DNA from: Xanthostigma xanthostigma | Lineage: Eukaryota; Arthropoda; Insecta; Raphidioptera; Raphidiidae | NCBI GenBank assembly: GCA_963575645.1 | Contig: OY754468.1 | Span: 11,346,001-11,410,000 of the forward strand | Direction: 5' to 3' | DNA: 64,000 bases | Part shown: one piece after another, positions 34,196-46,155 of the stretch | Layout: each line of letters begins with the position of its first letter | Position numbering within the stretch: the first letter of the stretch is position 1 | Program-made: the position numbers and the translations under genes | Notes under the pieces: model-generated | What the model was told of the DNA's origin: nothing | The model's database searches: none | What the model saw: the letters and a program-made list of their open reading frames with translations, nothing else

Positions 34196-34740
34196 TATTC
34201 TTTATGGATCAATTATTTTTCAATTGCTTTTCTTATGGAGAAACATGTTGTTCAAAATAAATTTTCTGACAACGCTTTCTGCAACCCAGAATAAAGCATA
34301 GAAACATTTAACATAAAACAATAAACAGCTGATTATAGCGACGGAAACAAATGAATAAGCGTTTGTTTAAAAAAAAAGGTTTTTTTTCCGTCAATCGTCA
34401 CATCTGTATCGACTATGAATGAAATGAGTGGAAAAACATCGAAACAATGTAAAAAAAAAATGATTAATTCAAAGGCCGTTATCGGGCCGCGTCGCTGATA
34501 TTTCAATGGCGCCAGATGTTTATTAATCGCGGAATTTCTATCAACGACGGGCAATATTTATCAACCGTAAACGAATGTCAATATTTTTTAATATGTGCCG
34601 CACAGCAATATGCTTTGTTTCTCTCCATATATTCGCCAAATCAAACACTTGTGCAGTCGAATCCGCTGTGTACACTGTGTCCAGAAATCTTTCAAGTTAC
34701 TGAATTTAATTTTTATCTGCCTATCGGACCATCGAACAGC
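34196..34740. other. No recognisable gene
   Basis: Overlapping frames on both strands at 34516-34894 have no recognised domain, and part of them lies in the hAT element that follows. Confidence 0.4.
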
Positions 34741-34748
34741 GTTGCTAC

Positions 34749-35284
34749 TAGCGTTGCCAGGCGTCCAGATAAAGCCGGACATAGGCTTTTTGATTGCGTG
34801 TCCGGCTAAAATAAACGGTGTCAGGCTTTTGTTAGGCTTTTTATATTTCGCAAACGAGCGAGCGTCGAGCGTGGTCGAGCGCAGGCGAATATGAATAATG
34901 ATTTTTATTAACTTAAAGAAAAGAAGTTTTGTTTAGATTGTTTTTTATTTTGTTTTGGGAAGTAATAGCAGGTACATAAGACTTATTTGTGCAATTGCCT
35001 TAAGAAGAATTTAAAATGTTGATAAATTTTTATCTAGAATTTAATTTTGACTGATGACTGGCTGATTAGTAATAAAGTACTTGAACTGATTTGGCATTTG
35101 ATGTTATTTATATTTCATTAGAATTTAACAACATTTATGGTAATATTATAATCAAAAAAGCTTGATTTTACATACAATTTTTTTGTCGTACCTATTAATA
35201 CTGAGACAAAATCCTCAACAATGTAGGCTGACCGGCCTTTATACCCAAATTTGGCCTATTTGGTTTGGCGACCTGGCAACCCTA
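34749..35284. mobile_element. hAT-like MITE with TAGCGTTGCCAGG end
   Basis: TAGCGTTGCCAGG at the left faces CCTGGCAACCCTA at the right. Both sides carry the perfect 8-bp target duplication GTTGCTAC (34741-34748 and 35285-35292). Subterminal GGCCGG/TAGGC-type matches are present. It is 536 bp with no transposase. Confidence 0.85.
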
Positions 35285-35292
35285 GTTGCTAC

Positions 35293-36935
35293 ACTAGAAT
35301 TGTGGATTTTCCGGAAAATTTTTAAACAGAAAATTTTCCCGAATATGTTCTGAAAAACCACTAACTTAATAACGTATTTTAAAATTAAACTCTTGTTACT
35401 AGAGGCTACAAATAAACAAAACGAGTATTTTCATCAGCTCTGGATGTGATACCCTTTTGAGTTTTTCCCTTCCAACAAAAAACAATAATATCTAGTGCTG
35501 TTTACATGAGGAGCGGAATTCCCTTTATAACTGCAGCAGCCAGTATAGTGGTGCCATCTTCTGGCCTCTGCCACTATCTCATTACTATCAAATAACAAGA
35601 GAAATGGGTTCATTTTCTCTTTGCTCTTTCATTATGAAATAGGATGAATTGACTTGTTATGAGTTGTAAATCAAACAATACGACAATTCTTATGTAAAAC
35701 AGAATCAAACTTAATTTTATTCATGTGGATTACAAATTATAAATTGTAGTTTTTGTTTAAATGGTACGGAAATTGATTAATAAAACAAAGTATGAAAAAT
35801 TCAATTGTCCTATTAAAAAAAAAATACTAAAAAATTGCCTTTTTGACATTGAAAATTTTCCGGAAAAAACATAGTGGAAATTTTCCTCCCCACATCACTA
35901 TGCTACACGTCCCGTTTTTTTTTTTAGCTAAAATCGAATGTTTCATTTTTTGTGCTCGCTCCAGGAATCGATACAAATAAAATGTACATTGTGTGTCCGT
36001 CTGTCGATTCATTTTCTCCGCATTAATGATATTGATCGAACTATGTAACGTTCGCTATCCCTGGACATCTTGTAACACACTAATTTATTGAAATCAAAAG
36101 AACATTTCACACAAAACGTAATATTGACAAATAAAAGAATCCGTATTATTTTGTGTACACTAGTCATTATCGTTTGTCCAGGTTTTGAATATTTTACCTC
36201 GTCACAACTCACAAATACGAAAAAAAAAATTTAAAAATGCACGCCTGCTTCTTATTAGTCTACCGTAGCAAAATTAGAAAAAAAAACAGAACAATTCGGT
36301 GTCTGTCCGTCTGTTCCTCAGTCTGACACAAGCTCCCAGAGGCAAACGGTACCAGCAAACAATCGAACATTATATTTTTGTTACAAAACCAACTTTTGAA
36401 TATTATACAAAATTACGAGCACGCGTTAAAAAATAAACACAACAGAATAGATTTTTAATATTTTTTATTGAAGAGGGTGTCTCCAGTGGCTGAATGGTTA
36501 AAAAAAAGTAATTTGCATTTATTGTTGACGTTTCGTGAAGCCATTGAAGAAAATCGTCTTGTCAACTTTTCAAAGAAAAGATTTCTGTTGTCAGTGGAAT
36601 ATGTAATGGCAATTGCCTGGGTTTTCATTTTAGTTCAGATAAACAGATTAAAATTTAATATAAATGACTGATTTTACCTTTTTAAAGCCGCACGTCACCG
36701 GCACTTATCCGAGGCAAATGGATTATTCGGTTCCCGAATCAAAACTTCACAAAATGTCAGATTCAATTACACAAGTTCGTCTATAGACTATAACACTTCA
36801 CTCAGACTCAGAAATGTATACAAATAAAAATTATTCACAGCACAATAATACTTCTCATAGCTACACAAATTACATAATATTCGTTACAAATTTTACAGGT
36901 TATATCACGTTGTATTCTTTCAATAAATTGCATAA
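35293..36935. other. No recognisable gene
   Basis: Only short frames and AT-rich DNA. No tRNA or repeat end was confirmed. Confidence 0.4.
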
Positions 36936-37345
36936 AGCGGCCCATAGACGCTCAATATTATTGTGCAATGTGGGTTGCACAATATTTTGACGGCGGCCCC
37001 TAGACGGTCAATATTATTCTGCCCTAAAAAGGCAAAGGGCAGTAAGTGGCATTTGTTGAAAAATGAGTTCATACTGAAACCAACGACAGTAGTGTGCTGC
37101 AGCAATAATTTTATTGTCTTTAAAAAATGTTTCCCCCATGTTTTAGTTTCCATAATCTAAAATTCTGGACGGTCAATACATTTTTAGTAAATCTTGATTT
37201 ACTCAAATTCATAAGTTGGTCACTTACTGCCTTTTGCCTTTTTACGGCAGTATTGTACAGGCGTACAGCCGCATTGTGCAAACAGTCCCCACCAGAACTT
37301 CAGTCATCATATTGTCAATTCTCTATTATCCACTAGCGGCGCTAG
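36936..37345. repeat. Inverted-repeat element
   Basis: CGGCCCATAGACGCTCAATATTATTGTGCAA-type sequence is repeated nearby at about 36993. AAAAAGGCAAAGGGCAGTAAGTG (~37026) is mirrored by CACTTACTGCCTTTTGCCTTTTT (~37220). It is non-coding and the ends are not fixed. Confidence 0.5.
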
Positions 37346-37915
37346 TAGGCTTCGTGCACACAGCCTATATGGTTATTTTGATTGGAAATAAACATTGTTT
37401 AGGCGTCGACATTTGGGACACTCGAATTTACGACACCAAAACTTTTATATTCCATAATTCACTTCCAACATCTGAAGTACCTGCACGCAAGTAAAATAGA
37501 AGACCAAAAATATCAAAGGAGCCGTCGTCGCATGAGAAAATAGAATACAGCTGTGCAAAATCGTACATATTATTATATTATCTCAATTCTGCTATCAGTC
37601 CGGACACTAGAAACGAGCAAGTGCATGCACTTTCGGGACATATAGCCACTAAATTTCTTCGCCGTTTGGCACTAGGTATATAGTGACCGTGGTGGACAAG
37701 AGCATTACAACGACAAACACTATATATTGTATTATATTTGCTTAGTCGAGTGCAATATCTACGTACATAAAGCTAAATTGAGGGACGTACACAATGTCAT
37801 TGTTGCCTACAAACACTGTAGATTTTAGCACAATATCCCTGTGAACCGTATACAATTCGTGCATATGTCGCCGGCAAAGTCACATCCGCAAAGGCCGGAA
37901 GAAAAACCCGACTAA
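37346..37915. other. No recognisable gene
   Basis: Nothing supported. Confidence 0.35.
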
Positions 37916-38856
37916 AAGCAAAAGGACCCCGCACAAACCTTATGGGATTTGGTTCTCGGTTAAATTGATCGAAAATGGCTTTATTTTTGAAGTAAAACTT
38001 CTTTAGACACGCTTGACAGTAAATGCCTGACGAAATCGTTTACGAAAGTGCGTGATCGTTCGAGGCGAACAGACTTGAGAGGGAGATAGAAAGTAGTGAG
38101 TGCGACAAAGACGGAGCATTAAGTTGAGAGGGAGATATAAGTTAGTGAGTGCGACAAAGACGAAGCATTAATACAACTATTTGACGTTTAAAATGAAAAC
38201 ACCTGTTTTTTTTTTGTATCAAAAACACATTTCATCGAATTTTGCTGCATTTTGTAACGGGAAATAATGTAGGTTAGTTAATAAATCATTTTAAATGTAC
38301 TATAAAAGTATACACTATGCTAATAAATATATATAGGTACATATTTTGCGTATTAATTAATCGAAAATTATATTTTGTAGATATGTGCTACAGAGTGAGG
38401 TTATATTGTGTTCGATAAACGTTGAGACGGACCGACTGCATATTATTGTTCGTTTATGAATTTAACATGAGCAAATTTGAGGTATTTACGCATTATTCTT
38501 AATATATATATTTAAAATAATTATGGCAGGAAGAAGTTTTACTTCAGTCGTATGGTCTAAAGCACACTCGCTTTTTTTTAGTTTAAAGATCACTAAGAAA
38601 AAGTGTCCATACACCCATAGACTAAAAACCAATAGATTTGTATCTATATACAGATATGTTTATCGAGATTTTAGATATAGGTATAGGGATATCCATTGAA
38701 TTAACAATCTTAAAAAATTCTAAGCTCTAGATATGTTTTCGAGTGCGCTGAATCCGAATGCGACATTATCGAGAAAGGAGTAACTATGCCAAATAATGGG
38801 AACGCATCCATGTTTCGTCTAAATAGCGTGCGAAGCCGCGGGTAACAGCTAGTTAT
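37916..38856 (+). repeat. Dispersed repeat, possible Helitron relative
   Basis: It starts with CCCCGCACAAACCTTATGGG and contains ACTAAGAAAAAGTGTCCAT; both blocks recur inverted-paired at 54088-54668. The end reads GCGAAGCCGCGGGTAACAG then CTAGTT (38852), which resembles a Helitron 3' end. Two copies of GAGAGGGAGATA..TAGTGAGTGCGACAAAGACG stand at 38078-38170. Confidence 0.45.
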
Positions 38857-40181
38857 GCATTAAGAGCGGTGTGTTTTTTTTTCATACTTGCGTCGTTCGC
38901 CGCAGCGCTGTTAGGAACGGCGGGGGTCCAAATACGCGCCCGAATGGTCGAATTTTCGACTTTGGCAGTGGCATATAAAATATGCGCATACATGCTCTAT
39001 ATACAAAGTATATAAGCGATAAATACATAAATAGGTATATATGGAGGCTGAAATGAGCAGCACATAATTTAATTAACTGGACAGGCGTGATATTGCAAAT
39101 AATATTGACGCTGCTCTGTATGTATTGGTTTATACAACTCAGGGCCAGACAATGACTGGGTAAGAGACAGGGTAGGTAACTTCCCACTGAACTCCACCCA
39201 TAACCGGATTGCCACTCATTAAGATCAAATTCGTAACAACAGAGTATTTGGCACTACCTATATAAAAAAAATAAATTATTATTTTATGTAAATAAACTAT
39301 CAGAAATTATCGGTTTGTAATCAGAAAAACACGATTTATTATTTCGATTTTAGAGTCGCTATTATTCGACACTTCGCCCGCCATGATGGATTGAAGTGTG
39401 ACGTCAATCTTGTAGTAAACAACATACACATATACCTACGACAAACACACGCTAAGCGAGCCAGATGTAAACGATGCAGTGCATTATTTTTACTCGTTTG
39501 TATACTACAAGGATGACGTCACAGAGGGTAAATATGGTTACTAGTGTTTTTGCGCCAATTTATATATAAATATATTTAAAATTTTAAGTGCTATTTATTC
39601 TATAAAGCGAAATAAACATTCCTGTGGACTCATACTACGATAATATGAACATAAGACAGTTAAATAGCCTCCTGCGGGGCTCGCGATCCTGCGCCAAACG
39701 TTAGGTTGGGTTTCCTTTGTTATTTCTACTGAAATTCAGACACTTAACGCAATGAAACCGAAAATTGCTGATCATAGCTGCGATGACGAACGAAATATTT
39801 ACGATAGCAACGGCGCGCAGGCCCGACAGCCCCCGACCGTATTTGAATTGTTCGAATGCGTGCGAATTGTCAGCTTGTCTGGCATTCCCAGTCGCGCGTG
39901 GAGTTCAGTGGTACCCGCCGCACTCTGGAATTTGGATACATGCACCCGACATAGCACGTTGTTGTGTGTTAGGTAAAATAACACGCTTACAAACTTTGTT
40001 AATGAACAAATTTAATTGTGACAAATCGTCTATTTCTACACTAATTATTATCATTGCAAGTTGAAAAGGTTGCGTCTTTTCAGACGTTTAATTTAAACAT
40101 AGCATTTTGTTTAAATTAGTGACGCGGCGAAATAACAGTCTGTTCTTTTATATAAACTGTTACTACAAAAAAAAAAACGAT
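38857..40181. other. No recognisable gene
   Basis: Overlapping frames near 39752-40064 on both strands have no recognised domain. Confidence 0.4.
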
Positions 40182-40189
40182 GTCAGAAT

Positions 40190-40641
40190 TAGTGATGTGC
40201 CGGATATCCATATCCGTATCCGCGGATATCCGAGGAAGAAGAAAGATCCGTCTCCGTTAGTTTGAAAAACTGTTAAATTCCATTCAGATTATTTTTTATT
40301 TTTTATAATCGTATTTGGCACCTTTATATTGCAAACATTTAGCGTAGTGAGTACTATACCAATAGTACATAACTCAAAGGTATTAAAAAACTATCTTTAT
40401 AATGAGATATTGCACACCGATCTTTGGAAAGAGACAATCTGTTATGAGAGTTAACTCTTAAAGAGGTCAATAACTTTTTCCCATAACAGACAGTCTCTTT
40501 CCAAAGGTTGATGTGCAATATTTACCGCCGCGTACTCTAAGAAAATTAAGATCCGTATCCGGGGAACTTGAAGCCAAATATATATCCGTATTCGTCTCCG
40601 TATCCGCGGATATACATTTTTAACGATCCGGCACATCACTA
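40190..40641. mobile_element. hAT-like MITE, copy 3
   Basis: Same terminal repeats as the copy at 31876 (TAGTGATGTGCCGGAT / ATCCGGCACATCACTA). The flanks GTCAGAAT and ATCAGAAT differ at one of eight bases, so the target duplication is older than that of copy 2. The element is about 90 bp shorter through internal deletions. Confidence 0.82.
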
Positions 40642-40813
40642 ATCAGAATTATGCCGTTTGTAATATTAGAAATTAAGAACCGGTTCCTAAAAACAGATTT
40701 CTAATAAATCGGTTTCTGGAACAGAACATTAAAATACGCGCCACGGATCTAAAAGGTTCGGAAGTTAAGAATTAAATAAACGAGTTCTCGACGGAACCTC
40801 GTCTTCCGCGAAC

Positions 40814-41190
40814 GTGGAGATACGCGGTAATACTTATTTTTCTCACTCGTTTCGTCCCTCCGCCATCATTCGAAACACTGCACGCTGTATCCCTTACAAC
40901 GCGAATTCGTTTTTACGCGAACTTTATCCGTCTAAACTAGCGCGAACCGTACTTCGAAAAACGGCACGAGTACGTCGTTCGGAACGGAACTTAAAGATAC
41001 GCGGTAATACTTACTTTTCTCATCCGCTTTGCCCCTCAGCTCTCATTCGATACACTGCACGCTATACCCCGACCTACGCGCACATTGTACCCCTTACTAC
41101 GCGAATTCGTCTTTACGCGAACTCTATCCGTCCCACTTAACGCGAACCCGTACTGCGAAACACGGTACGAGCACGTCGTTCGGAACGGTC
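40814..41190. repeat. Diverged tandem duplication
   Basis: The unit from TACGCGGTAATACTTA to CACGTCGTTCGGAACGG occurs at about 40819-40990 and again at about 40996-41188; the second is longer through an inserted stretch. CGCGAATTCGT and CGCGAACTCTATCCGTC-type blocks recur. The frame at 40814-41140 reflects the duplication. Confidence 0.75.
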
Positions 41191-41519
41191 AATGGCACGT
41201 TTTTGTCAGAGCATATATCGTTTACTTAAGAGGATTTGTTTTACGAGATCATTCGGCAGAGTCCTGACTTCGTATGTCATCTGACGTATAGTGTAATACT
41301 CCGTTAAGTAAAGCTGTCATTAAATTCTCGTGTTATATTGAGTCAATAAAGCGTAAACAATGTTTTTCTTTATGAATTGTGCAACGATAAACGTACATAA
41401 ACCAGCAGCAGCAAAATAATATACTGTAGTCGGCGTAGACTATGCTAACACATTGTATTCGTTGCTTCGAAACAAAATCACCTATGTCGAATTAAGGCCA
41501 CGATTTTCCAGCCGAAACA
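41191..41519. other. No recognisable gene
   Basis: Nothing supported. Confidence 0.35.
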
Positions 41520-42095
41520 ATTCAAAACAGCCGCCATTCGCGCCATTACTATTTTCTATCTATCACACTTCCACGTTATTTTCTAACATTTTTAAACTTC
41601 AACTAATTATTAGCAATGGGCGAGTGAAGGAATTTTAGGACATTAGGACAAGGTAGGCAAATTTTAAGTATAGGAGTTTGCCAGGTAATTGGCCATGGCC
41701 TTGAATAAGAAACCATCTCGATATTTATCTGGAATTATTGAGGGAAACCACGGAAAACTTCAACGAGATGGTCGTTACAGGAATTACCGGTAAATTGAGG
41801 AATTTTAGGGAATTAGAAAGAGGTAGGCAACTTTTAAGCATAGGAGTTTGACAGGTAATCGGCCATGGCCTTGAATAAGTGAACCATCTCGATATTTATC
41901 TGGAATTATTGAGGGAAACCATGGAAAACCTCAACAAGACGGCCGGTACAGGAATTACCATGTCCATTTTACGGCAAGAGGCAGAAGGAAAAAGTCCCAG
42001 CCATATCTACACCCCCCCCCCCGCCGGTATTTGAACCCTGTACCTTTTCCAAATTCGAGTCTAGTGCTCTCACCACTACGCTACACCGCTCAGTA
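41520..42095 (-). mobile_element. tRNA-derived SINE with internal duplication
   Basis: A minus-strand SINE in which the body segment (GAGTTTGACAGGTAATCGGCCATGG region) appears twice, at about 41635-41790 and 41795-41960. The head with the A-box-like CTACGCTACACCGCTC lies at 42074-42093. A C-run at 42012 and a damaged B box (GGTATTTGAACCC) mark it as old. Confidence 0.65.
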
Positions 42096-42261
42096 CCTAC
42101 ATTCAATTATAAATCGGCGTAAAAAAATTATTCATAAACAGTACGTCAGTTATTATTTTCTCTCTCACTTTCTTTCTCAATCTATTTGTGTCTATCATGT
42201 CGCTTTTCCGTTTCATCGTCTCGCAAACTTATCCGCCCTTTAGAAACCTGTCAGAAAAAAA

Positions 42262-42475
42262 CCATAGAGATAAGTTACTCGAGTACGCTAGCGGGTATGC
42301 ATGCCATAAGTGAAAGTGTCTGCAGTTCAGAGAGAGAACGCTGCAAACGTTTCGTATCATTATATATGTTTACGCAAATCAGTATTGTTTTGTGTCATTA
42401 GTTACCGTAGAGATAAGGAACTTTTGCAGACACTTTCACGGCTCACTCGCGTACTTTAGTCTAATATATCTATGG
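42262..42475. repeat. Hairpin MITE
   Basis: CCATAGAGATA at the left faces TATATCTATGG at the right. The inner arms AGTACGC and AGTGAAAGTGTCTGCAG face CTGCAGACACTTTCAC-like sequence (TTGCAGACACTTTCACGG) and GCGTACTT. It is 214 bp and non-coding. Confidence 0.65.
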
Positions 42476-42806
42476 AAAAAAACAAATAAAAATTGACATA
42501 TTCGATTTTGTCGTGCGACTGCAGATATGCATTACGTTTACACTTTCAGGTGAAGCAGACGACAATCCAATCATACTGCATTAATTTTACTACCGTGCAA
42601 CGCTGCGCCACAACCACTTCATCCCCGATGTCAACGTACCATGCCCCTACGAAACGTTCACAAGCCAGAGCGATATATTTGGCTGACGAATGCTACTTGA
42701 AAAATGGAGGACTATAAAAGAAGAAGCGCGATGGTGTGTTAAGGAATTTCGTATACGGCAATCACCGAGCCACGATTCAATTACTAACTTTGTATTTTTA
42801 ACTCAC

Positions 42807-43385
42807 CGAGCGGTGTAGCGTAGTGGTGAGAGCACTAGACTCGCAGTCGGGAGGTACCGTGTGGCTGGGGATTTTTTCCTGCTGCCTTTCGCCAAGAAAC
42901 GGCAATTCCTGTGCCAGCCACCTTGTTGAGGTTTTCCACGGTTTCCCTCAATAATTCCAGATAACTATCGAGATAGTTCCTTATTCAAGGCCATGATCGA
43001 TTTTACCTGTCAAACTACTATGCTAAAAATTTGCCTAATGGCTTAAAATTCCTTCATTCGCCCATTGCATCAGTGGAAGTTTAAAAATGTATAAAATAAG
43101 GGGAAGTGTGATAGATGAAAAATAGTAATGGTGCGAATGGCGTCTGTTCTGACATAAAGTCGAGATTGAAGGAGATTTATTTGGTTGAGGAACAATTGAA
43201 AAATAAGCTTTACCAGAGTATTGCTTGTGGGCAACGTTTCGAAAATTTTATTTTGCATCCTCAGGACCTGTGAACATGTATAGTATTCATTTACATTAAT
43301 ATTATTTTGATTTCTAAATTATTCTACTAACAATAAAGTCGAGAAACGGACGTTAAACGCATTATTATTATTATATCTTTAAACA
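42807..43385 (+). mobile_element. tRNA-derived SINE, split by a Penelope-like fragment
   Basis: The head at 42808 (GCGGTGTAGCGTAGTGGTGAG) lacks the B-box part, which is deleted after GAGGTACCG. The body continues to 43164, is interrupted, and resumes at 43333 with ATAAAGTCGAGAAACGG and an (ATT)n tail. Confidence 0.75.
43165..43332 (-). mobile_element. Penelope-like insert with 11-bp target duplication
   Basis: The 168-bp insert is flanked by perfect ATAAAGTCGAG copies (43154-43164 and 43333-43343). On the minus strand, 43264-43235 reads CTGAGGA, an AAAAT/ATTTT stem, then GAAACGTTG, a diverged hammerhead-like core of a different subfamily from the one at 8921. Confidence 0.65.
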
Positions 43386-43529
43386 ATCTTCGAATTTTAG
43401 TCGATGACGCTTTAAATACAATTAACCCCACTAAAAAATAATGTGAAAAATGATACAAAGAACAAAGAAGTGAGATCTCACTGCTTTTTTTCACTTGGCA
43501 AGCTTACATACACGAGTCGTTTTTTTTGT

Positions 43530-43995
43530 ACCCATCGGTCCGGTCCGGCTTCGCCCAAATTTGTAGATTGCCACCGTTTTTTCGTCGACTTACGTTGCAA
43601 AATTGATATCCACGAAAAGCGATTAACATTAAAATAGATATAGTAAGCTATCCTTAAAAGATAGACAGATGCCATCGGGGACTTTTCTGTAGATCTATAA
43701 AAGAGGAACAATTCCACCACACATTGTTTTTGTTATATCTCAAAGGGATTGGGCAGCGCTTTCGATGAAAGCTCCGAGTCGGTTTGATTTTTTCCGACAT
43801 CTTCAACAGTCATCGTCATATTCCAACCAACACACAAAATATTAATGAACTATACACATATAAACCTTTCTCTTGAATCACTCCGTCCATTGGTGAAAAC
43901 AGTATGAAAATCTGTTCGGTAGTTTTTGAGTTAATCGCGTTCAGACAGACAGACAGACGCGGCGGAGGGACTTTGTTTTATACTATATGTAGTGA
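43530..43995 (-). mobile_element. Helitron family 3
   Basis: Minus-strand 5' end TCACTACATATAGTATAAAA at 43995, then CAAAGTCCCTCCGCCGCG and repeated GTCT, a well-known Helitron start. The 3' end is GGGCGAAGCCGGACCGGACCG near 43540. It is non-coding and about 465 bp. Confidence 0.7.
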
Positions 43996-44289
43996 GTATG
44001 GAGTATTTTATGCACGGCATATTTACAAATCAAAAATATGTACTCGAAGCACTGTGTATACACGTAAATATCAAAGTTGAAATGCAAATAGACACACAGA
44101 CCGTCATGTCATGTACAATGACGCAATTAAATAAATGTGAGAATATATTTCAACCAACGTAACATTAATAACAACGAAACACATTATGTGGACGTTATAA
44201 ATAATAGGTGCTATTACCTTTCTTGTCGATAAAATAACATATCGAATCAGTGCAAATCCAAAATGGCGCTGACCTCAAATAATCCGTAA

Positions 44290-44605
44290 ATCTAAATATA
44301 TAAAAAGGAAACCGTGACTGACTGACTGATCTATCAACGCACATAGCCCAAGATCCCAGAGTCGCCAGACACAACCTATTTTTAAATAAATGAAACCTTA
44401 CGTTTTGAGTCACAGACTCAATGATGGAGGTACGCCAAGCGTTCTAAGTGCATAAAACACTACTCAAAACGTAATGTTTCATTTATTTAAAAATATGTTG
44501 TGTCTATAGACACAACATATTATTTTTAAATCTCTGGGATCTTACTCTAACAGCTCAAACCACTAAACGGATTGGGCTGAAAAATGTACTTTTGAATTAA
44601 TAAGA
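44290..44605. repeat. Helitron-like fragment with inverted arms
   Basis: AAAAGGAAACCGTGACTGAC and repeated GACT near 44303 resemble Helitron 5' sequence. CTATTTTTAAATAAATGAAA (about 44379) is mirrored by TTTCATTTATTTAAAAATA (about 44476), and TGTTGTGTCTATAGACACAACA forms a perfect short palindrome at 44496. Confidence 0.45.
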
Positions 44606-44607
44606 AA

Positions 44608-45264
44608 AATCGCAGGATAGTGGACAAATTAGATTTATTAATGTACGACGTTTTGTCTATAGATTTAGACTTTTTCAAGTACAATAAAAAATTTAAAACA
44701 ATAATTATGAAAATAAACATTAATTATTACTAACCATAGCAATTAACAAAAGATATGGTACATAAGACAAAACATGGCAACAAGTTTATGTATAAGTTTT
44801 TGAAGTGAAAACTTCTTTAGCGGCGTTGTACACTTTTTTTTGTAATGGGTAAAAAATGTTAAACTCGCGTCAGGACACGTGACCTGATCGAAAATTCGTA
44901 AGACGGATGGAGAGTAGAGGTATGGGTAAACTGATCGAAAATTTTAAACAATAAAAAATAATAAATAAAAATAAAAATCCGAAAGCTAGTTCAATTTCAT
45001 AACATAGTAAGTTGTACTGACTACTTAAATTTTGAGTGTGTTCTATAATTAATAGAATTGTTTTTTCTAATAAAACACATTTCACTGATATTATACGTTT
45101 CTTCCAATTTGACTCTTTATCTAATATTTAAACTTCATTAAATTAATGTTTATTTTCATAATTATTGTTTTAAATTTTTTATTGTACTTGAAAAAGTCTA
45201 AATCTATAGACGAAACGTCGTACATTAATAAATCTAATTTGTCCACTATCCTGCGATTTTTTTT
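44608..45264. mobile_element. Foldback Penelope-like pair
   Basis: Arms of about 125 bp (44608-44735 and 45137-45264) are near-perfect inverted copies. Each holds a TTGAAAAAGTCTAAATCTAT block followed by AGACGAAACGTC (plus strand 45189-45219), a hammerhead-like layout with a non-canonical first box. The spacer carries no gene. Confidence 0.55.
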
Positions 45265-45730
45265 ATTATTATCTCGATGGACACGATATCTAATATGTAC
45301 TTTTAAATGTTTTGATTATCGATAAAATTAACGATAGTATTTCATCGATAAACTGGGTAATAGATCTGTATTCCAACTTTTTAGCAAATGTATTTATTAA
45401 TCAATAAGTACATGGAAGTGTTTATTTAAAGAAAAAAATATCACGGATTATGTTTAAGCATACTTACACACCGAGTGACTGTCAGATTATAAAAAAAAAA
45501 ATTATAAACACGATTAATTTACATTTATCGATACACAACATCAACTTTCCCGAAATGTGTATAAAAAGTCGATAATTATGCGAGTTTAATGTTATTTATT
45601 ATCTCCATTACGTTATTTCATCTTTGCTTACAAACCTTGCCTCTAAGCATCCGATTGTGGATATTCAACGGCGAGGCCGGTTGGGGTGATCAAAAAGCAC
45701 TTTTTAACCGACTTTAAAAAATGAAATAAG
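45265..45730. other. No recognisable gene
   Basis: Nothing supported. Confidence 0.35.
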
Positions 45731-46012
45731 TAAAAATAAAAATAATTAATATACCACATTTTTAAAACGAATTAAAAAGTAGGTAGGTACTTATAAAATA
45801 TTTTTTTTAACTTCTAGGATTTGAAACAAAGAATGTGGGGCGCTTTATTCGTTTTATCTTATAAATATATTTTCTTATTGATAGCTACTCTTTACAGTCT
45901 ACAGTCTACACTGTCGCCTGCGCCCCACGTTTTTCGTTTCAAATTCTAGAAGTTAAAAAAAAATTTTTTTATACTTTTTAGTTCGTTTCAAAAATATGGC
46001 ATATTAATTTTT
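45731..46012. repeat. Foldback MITE
   Basis: AATTAATATACCACATTTTT at the left is mirrored by AAAAATATGGCATATTAATT at the right. Inner arms TAACTTCTAGGATTTGAAAC and GTTTCAAATTCTAGAAGTTA match. It is about 280 bp. Confidence 0.65.
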
Positions 46013-46080
46013 TTTTTATTATTTTCTTCCTTTTAGTTAATAAAAACAAAAATACATCGTAAAAACATAAGAATATTATT

Positions 46081-46155
46081 TGGGCCATGGGGGTCGAACC
46101 CGCGAACTTCGCGTTGTTAGCACGACGCGACGCTCTAACCAACTGAGCTACGACC
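46081..46155 (-). pseudogene. tRNA-Ile-like pseudogene
   Basis: The minus strand reads AGCTCAGTTGGTTAGAGCG, then GCTAACAACGCGAAG and GCGGGTTCGACCCCC, very like insect tRNA-Ile. Two differences argue against function: five extra bases (GCGTC repeated) before the anticodon arm, and anticodon AAC where Ile would have AAT. The acceptor stem is weak. Confidence 0.6.

Noticed and set aside
35880-35915. Possible SINE head (CACTATGCTACACGTCCCG)
   Set aside because: The match is too short and has no B box.
36468-36510. Possible tRNA-Ser head (CAGTGGCTGAATGGTTAAA)
   Set aside because: There is no B box or T-arm downstream.
40814-41140. 108-codon frame with repeated RGNTYFSH
   Set aside because: The repetition reflects a DNA tandem duplication with an indel; there is no domain and no codon-level conservation to judge.
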